NCBI GenBank assembly: GCA_963693315.1
Contig: OY856187.1
Coordinates: 50,459,161-50,523,160, forward strand
Direction: 5' to 3'
Length of the DNA stretch: 64,000 nt
Source: Diogma glabrata
Taxonomy: Eukaryota > Arthropoda > Insecta > Diptera > Cylindrotomidae
The position numbers and the translations under genes were made by a program. The notes below the pieces were generated by a model. That model saw nothing but the letters and a program-made list of their open reading frames with translations, searched no databases and had not been told where the DNA came from. Within the stretch, counting starts at the first letter, position 1; each line of letters starts with the position of its first letter. Of this stretch, positions 59,986 through 64,000 are shown in pieces.

Positions 59986-62900
59986 ACGTCAAACAGAAAG
60001 AATATAAAGTTACGTTTACATTTTGTTAAAGTAAATTATTTGATATTGAATTAAAGTGATGTCCACATTTCATTTCTTAACAGTTCATGCGTCTAATAAA
60101 ATGCTTAGAGTGTCCTAAACCACATTATATAACAATTTAAAAAATATCTAAACGCTGATATAAAAAAGACCAAACATTTTTCAAAACTAAAAGAGATCAT
60201 CTCGTTCCATGGAGTAATCATATGGCTAACATTAAGGTGCCATGCTTTATTTTACTGAACTCGGTACAACTGCTAGCAAAAGGTGAGCAAAAGTTTTTGG
60301 AAAATAGTCCTTCTGTGTCTAATAGAGTGACACAATATTTAGTTGAAATTCTTCAGTTCTTCGAATTAAGAACTTATATTTGAAATAAATAGTTAGTTAG
60401 TTACCTTATTCTTGATTATCGTTAACAAATTTTTAACTGTGACGAGTTGTTCAAGTTGATCTTAAAAGACAGCTTAATATATTGTAGGCAATGCCGAAGA
60501 AGAAATTGTTACTACTCTAATGATGGGTGATGCATTAAGAAACTATCACCGATGTGGTTCTATCTTACAAGAGAATTTCTCTTAATATTCTCAAAAGTAT
60601 TCCAACAAATTAAGGAATTAGGAGAAGTGATTCCAGTTAAATAACAGAGGAATTAATTTTAGAGTTTATAACCAATATTTTCTACCATTGGCAAATAAGT
60701 AAGGCATTTGATTTCAGGTTGTTCTTTTTGCACATCGTTCATTTTGCGTTTCTTGCACATATAATATAAAATACTGAATTTGTGTGGATTTTGAAATCAG
60801 AAAATAAAATTGATCGCTCTGCTACCGAATTCAACGTCTATATTACAACCGATGAATTTTGCTTACTTTTATTTATTAAAACGAAACAACAGAGAAAACT
60901 TTCAGTGTGTTTAGTTTTACCAATTGCTTTAGGTAGTCTTTCTGAGTTTTTTCATTACTTTCTTCACAGTTGACGAAGTTAAATCAATATTTCTACCATA
61001 TTTTGTATGAAATTTGCTAACTGTTGGTGCCAAACTTTCATTATTGTTAAAATATTTTTTAACAATTAAAAACGCGTTGTTCTTTCATCTAATCCACTTT
61101 AACTAACTCTAAACTGTCAGTAGTGAAACAGTTTTTTGTAGTTGCAATCACATAATCCCACTAACGTTAGACTAACTGGACTTTGCAACAAAAATTCAAC
61201 GTTATTTTGAAACTTAGAATTAACATAGTTTCATCGTTTTAAAGTAGCACATAATTTCTTTGGGATTTTTTTGGGACACATAATATTTTTGTAGTGTCTT
61301 TGATTTGCATGTTACCTTATTATAACATGTTATCAAAATAACTTATTCTCAACCGATTTATAAAAAAAAACATAAGTTATTTTATAATCTCGGTTGTTTT
61401 TTGTTGCTTGGGAATGCCTTCATTCCCTATACTATTTAGAAATACAGCTATTTTAACTCGATCTGTTTCTTTTTTGCGTCCAGTAGCGATTAAATTGATA
61501 TGGAATTTTTACGGAATAAAATTGTAAGTTATGTCACCTCATGTCCACAGGTGCATTTGCTTCTCAATACTCGTTTATTTTCTGAACAATTAACAAAGTT
61601 ATCAAGATAAAAATGAGTCATCAGATTTTGTACAAAATTGACGAACTATATATCTGTCAAACCTTTATTATTTATAAAATTTTGCTCAACAATCAACATC
61701 TCTTGTTTCTTCGTGTAACACTCCATTCTTAAAAACCCTCAGCTGTTCGTTTAAAACCCTCAGCTATCAAGCTGTTTTTTTAGTTGGCACTTTACCACAC
61801 AAATGGTACAAAAGGTTTATCTTATTTGAGTTTCAACCTTTACCTTTCATGTATTACTGGAAGCATTCCATGTTAGGCGAGGTCTTCCTCAATGTTAATT
61901 CAAAAGAATTGAGCACATCTGCCTAAATACTAGCAGCCTAAACCTTCTTTCAGCTAAAAAGCTTTAAGTATTTTTCTATACTATAGTATAGTGGCATCAA
62001 AAACTAAAGTTACCAAGCATTACTCAGTAAAAAACAAACTTTTTGGAATCTGCAATATTATTTATAATTATAATTTTTTTCTCTATTTATTAAATAATAT
62101 TATTTACATAATTATATTACGTCATTTAAATAAATAATGTATAATTTTTTTTATTTTTTATTTTTAAACTTAAAAAATATTTTCGAAAACTAAAAATAGT
62201 AATAATTATTTATAATGTTTAATTTATATATAATAATAAATTTAATTTCTTATTTTAAGTAATAATATAACTTTTGTTTTTAGTTTTTAATTTAATTAAT
62301 AGTGTTTATTTTTAAATTTAAATTAAATAACATTTATTTTAAAGTTTTTGTTTTTCTTTTTATCAGTTTTTTCTTAAAATAATTTTTGTAAGAAACACGA
62401 ATAAAATTAATTCAAGTCTTAAGAAATGTTCTTATTATCAATAGTAACCTTTTGTTCTAAGAATATCGAATATCGCCGTGGAAAGTTTTTTTTTTAGAAA
62501 GTCGTTTGTTAACCAAAACGATTTCAAAACTCGAATATACGATTTAGCTTACGGATTTTTTGTTATTTGACCTTAATTTAATTTATTTTAGTTCTTATAA
62601 AGTCTACACAGCCATTCAAACAGCTAAAACAATTTCTTATATTATATTAAAAAATGACAAAGGGCGGCTTAAGGAATCACATAAATATATATTCTTTTTA
62701 ATTACTATAATTTAGTTTTCATTTATTTTTATTAAGATAACCGATTAGCTGTCTTAATTTAGTAATTAATAATTATAAATGAAACAATATTAATTATAAC
62801 GAAAATCTCATAGCAAATATAACCAAATAAAAAAGTTTACGTGAAAATTTTATTTCAACCTAGAGATGCTATGATAATCCTTTCAACCTTTGTTTTAATT

Positions 62901-63414
62901 TGTTTATTTATTTTGAATCTAAATTAATATTGCACAAAAATTCAAAAATTAAAAATAATGTTAATTAAGTAATAAATAAAACTAATTATATTGAACCAGG
63001 TACAAATTATAAAATCAGCAGTTTTTATTTTACTATCAAAATAGTTTGCTAACTTTTCTAATATATTATATTTTTATTTTCACACAGTTATTGCTATAAA
63101 AAAATAATTTACTTTTTTTTCTATCAATTATAACATATTTTAAATTTGTAGTTTTTATTTTATGTTGATTGCCTAAATGAAATAATATATTTGTGAATAC
63201 TAAGTAATAATAAATCATAACTAATTAAATAATATAGATCATGTCTCGCAAGTCGCACCAATTGTTTTGCCAGGTTTCAAACTGTGCTATTTATTAATTA
63301 ATGCGATAGTATTAATACAAAACCGACATGAATATCAAATTTTAAGTTTTAGCGTTTCTATATGTTTTTTTTGTAAAATTTTGCATATATATATTTAATT
63401 TTAATTTTTTGTAT
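59986..63414. other. Intergenic, no gene recognised
   Basis: Very AT-rich, especially 62040-63480. A short direct repeat TTAAAACCCTCAGCT occurs twice near 61728-61766. The plus ORF at 60782-60973 shows no family features. No terminal repeats or transposon motifs were found, so this may be genuine flank of the Fbxl16-like gene. Confidence 0.55.
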
Positions 63415-63420
63415 TTTATT
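63415..63420 (-). terminator. Candidate polyadenylation signal of the Fbxl16-like gene
   Basis: AATAAA on the minus strand, about 100 bases downstream of the stop codon at 63521-63523. Confidence 0.5.
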
Positions 63421-63520
63421 TAAAAAAATAAAAATTATTTTAACCTTAATAAAAAATAATAATTGTTTTAAAAACTAAAGACATATAATATACGAGCAGT
63501 AAAACTAGAACTTGAAAATT

Positions 63521-63669
63521 TTATTCGATAATCAAACATTTTGGCAAATGTTCATGTAAATATTCGAATAACTCTTGTGATGCACCAGGACAATTTGTTA
63601 ATTCCAATTCTTGTAAATGCCTTAATTGAATTAAACTTGATAAACCACTTGATGTTAAGAGTGGACAAC
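63521..63669 (-). CDS. Fbxl16: Last coding exon of an F-box/LRR protein (Fbxl16-like)
   Basis: This short exon is host coding sequence. On the minus strand a pyrimidine-rich tract and TTTATTTAAG form a 3' splice site ending at 63670. The exon starts at 63669 in phase, with two bases completing a split codon, and encodes 48 residues before TAA at 63521-63523. The peptide has a leucine-rich-repeat pattern ([15 protein letters not shown]) and ends [17 protein letters not shown] recall the C-terminus of vertebrate FBXL16 ending in nearly the same way (L-T-N-C-P-G-A, then H-L-P-R-C-L-V-I-E). FBXL proteins are substrate-recognition subunits of SCF ubiquitin ligases, although FBXL16 itself may act differently. 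Earlier exons lie beyond the window. The identification rests on recalled similarity. Confidence 0.8.
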
Positions 63670-64000
63670 CTTAAATAAAAAAGAAAGATTTTGTAAATGT
63701 AAAGTAAATTAGAATATTTCAGCATAGAAGAGTGTTTTTCTTAGGTTCACCACCAACCGTACGCAAGGAATTGAGCAGTTAATTTGTCAAGTAGGTGCCC
63801 AAGTGCATGTAGTACCCAAGTAAATGGTGCCCAAATAAACACAGATATAGATGCAATTCGTGTTCTGGACGACCTAAAACGACGACTTCATATTTGGTAC
63901 AGAAATTGTTAAGAGTAAACTAAAACTACCGGTTTTTTAAAGAAAATTTTTAAAGTGTTTAATTTAAGAACAGGGTGGTCCCAAATATTTTTGGAAATTC
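63670..64000 (-). other. Intron of the Fbxl16-like gene (partial)
   Basis: Sequence upstream of the last exon on the minus strand, starting from its AG acceptor. No other exon is visible before the window ends. Confidence 0.65.

Noticed and set aside
60782..60973. 63-codon ORF in the right intergenic region
   Set aside because: No motif, no repeat context and no splice signals supporting it.

Overview
This window is AT-rich nuclear DNA of an arthropod, most probably an insect. The evidence is several kinds of LTR retrotransposon, RTE and CR1/Jockey-type LINEs, a PIF/Harbinger transposon with short insect-like introns, a hAT fossil and half-tRNA(iMet) priming of a copia-like element. Apart from the window edges it is almost entirely nested mobile DNA. 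No rRNA, tRNA, CRISPR array or operon is visible. The only confident host gene sequence is the last coding exon of an F-box/LRR gene resembling Fbxl16, on the minus strand at 63521-63669.

Layout, left to right. 1-502: frameshifted end of a conserved insect domain (minus). 503-3187: AT-rich, with a poly-G tract. 3188-5930: degraded copy (A1) of a repeat family called 'A' here, interrupted by a 1.2-kb inverted-repeat transposon (3625-4845). 6066-8440: gypsy-type gag and LTR/primer-site remnants. 8899-12235: nearly complete CR1/Jockey-like LINE (minus), followed by a decayed gypsy integrase (12240-13010). 13556-13660: a 105-bp hairpin. 14141-22363: a PIF/Harbinger transposon with a spliced, apparently intact transposase and a broken Myb/SANT partner. 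It has been split by two RTE LINE insertions, one of them fused to a fold-back repeat ('B').

22852-32784: a 412/mdg1-type LTR retrotransposon (minus) with about 99% identical LTRs, 5-bp target duplications, five 143-bp tandem repeats in its leader, broken gag-pol and a small membrane ORF after pol. 32993-41244: a long A copy (A2) with a second (A3, 35874-40142) nested inside; the pair contains several tandem arrays. 42592-44402: hAT transposase fossil. 44633-45915: a MITE, a direct repeat and a large (AT)n tract. 47739-50253: two unassigned ORFs and a 28-bp-arm hairpin. 50255-51974: a LINE tail joined to a truncated copia-like element. 52096-54420: a B fold-back element carrying a third delimited A copy (A4, 52203-54280). 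54735-59830: a structurally complete Mag-clade gypsy element with identical 185-bp LTRs, inserted in another B copy. 59986-63400: no gene seen.

The A family is the most unusual feature. Three copies have ends TGTAATRAAGC...TTACA, each with its own 4-bp target duplication (ACAT, CATT, GTAT). They differ greatly in length and carry no recognisable transposase. They share terminal sequence, an internal conserved segment and a promoter/splice-donor-like layout on the minus strand. I could not assign them firmly; the ends resemble Ginger-type DNA transposons or LTR-like termini.
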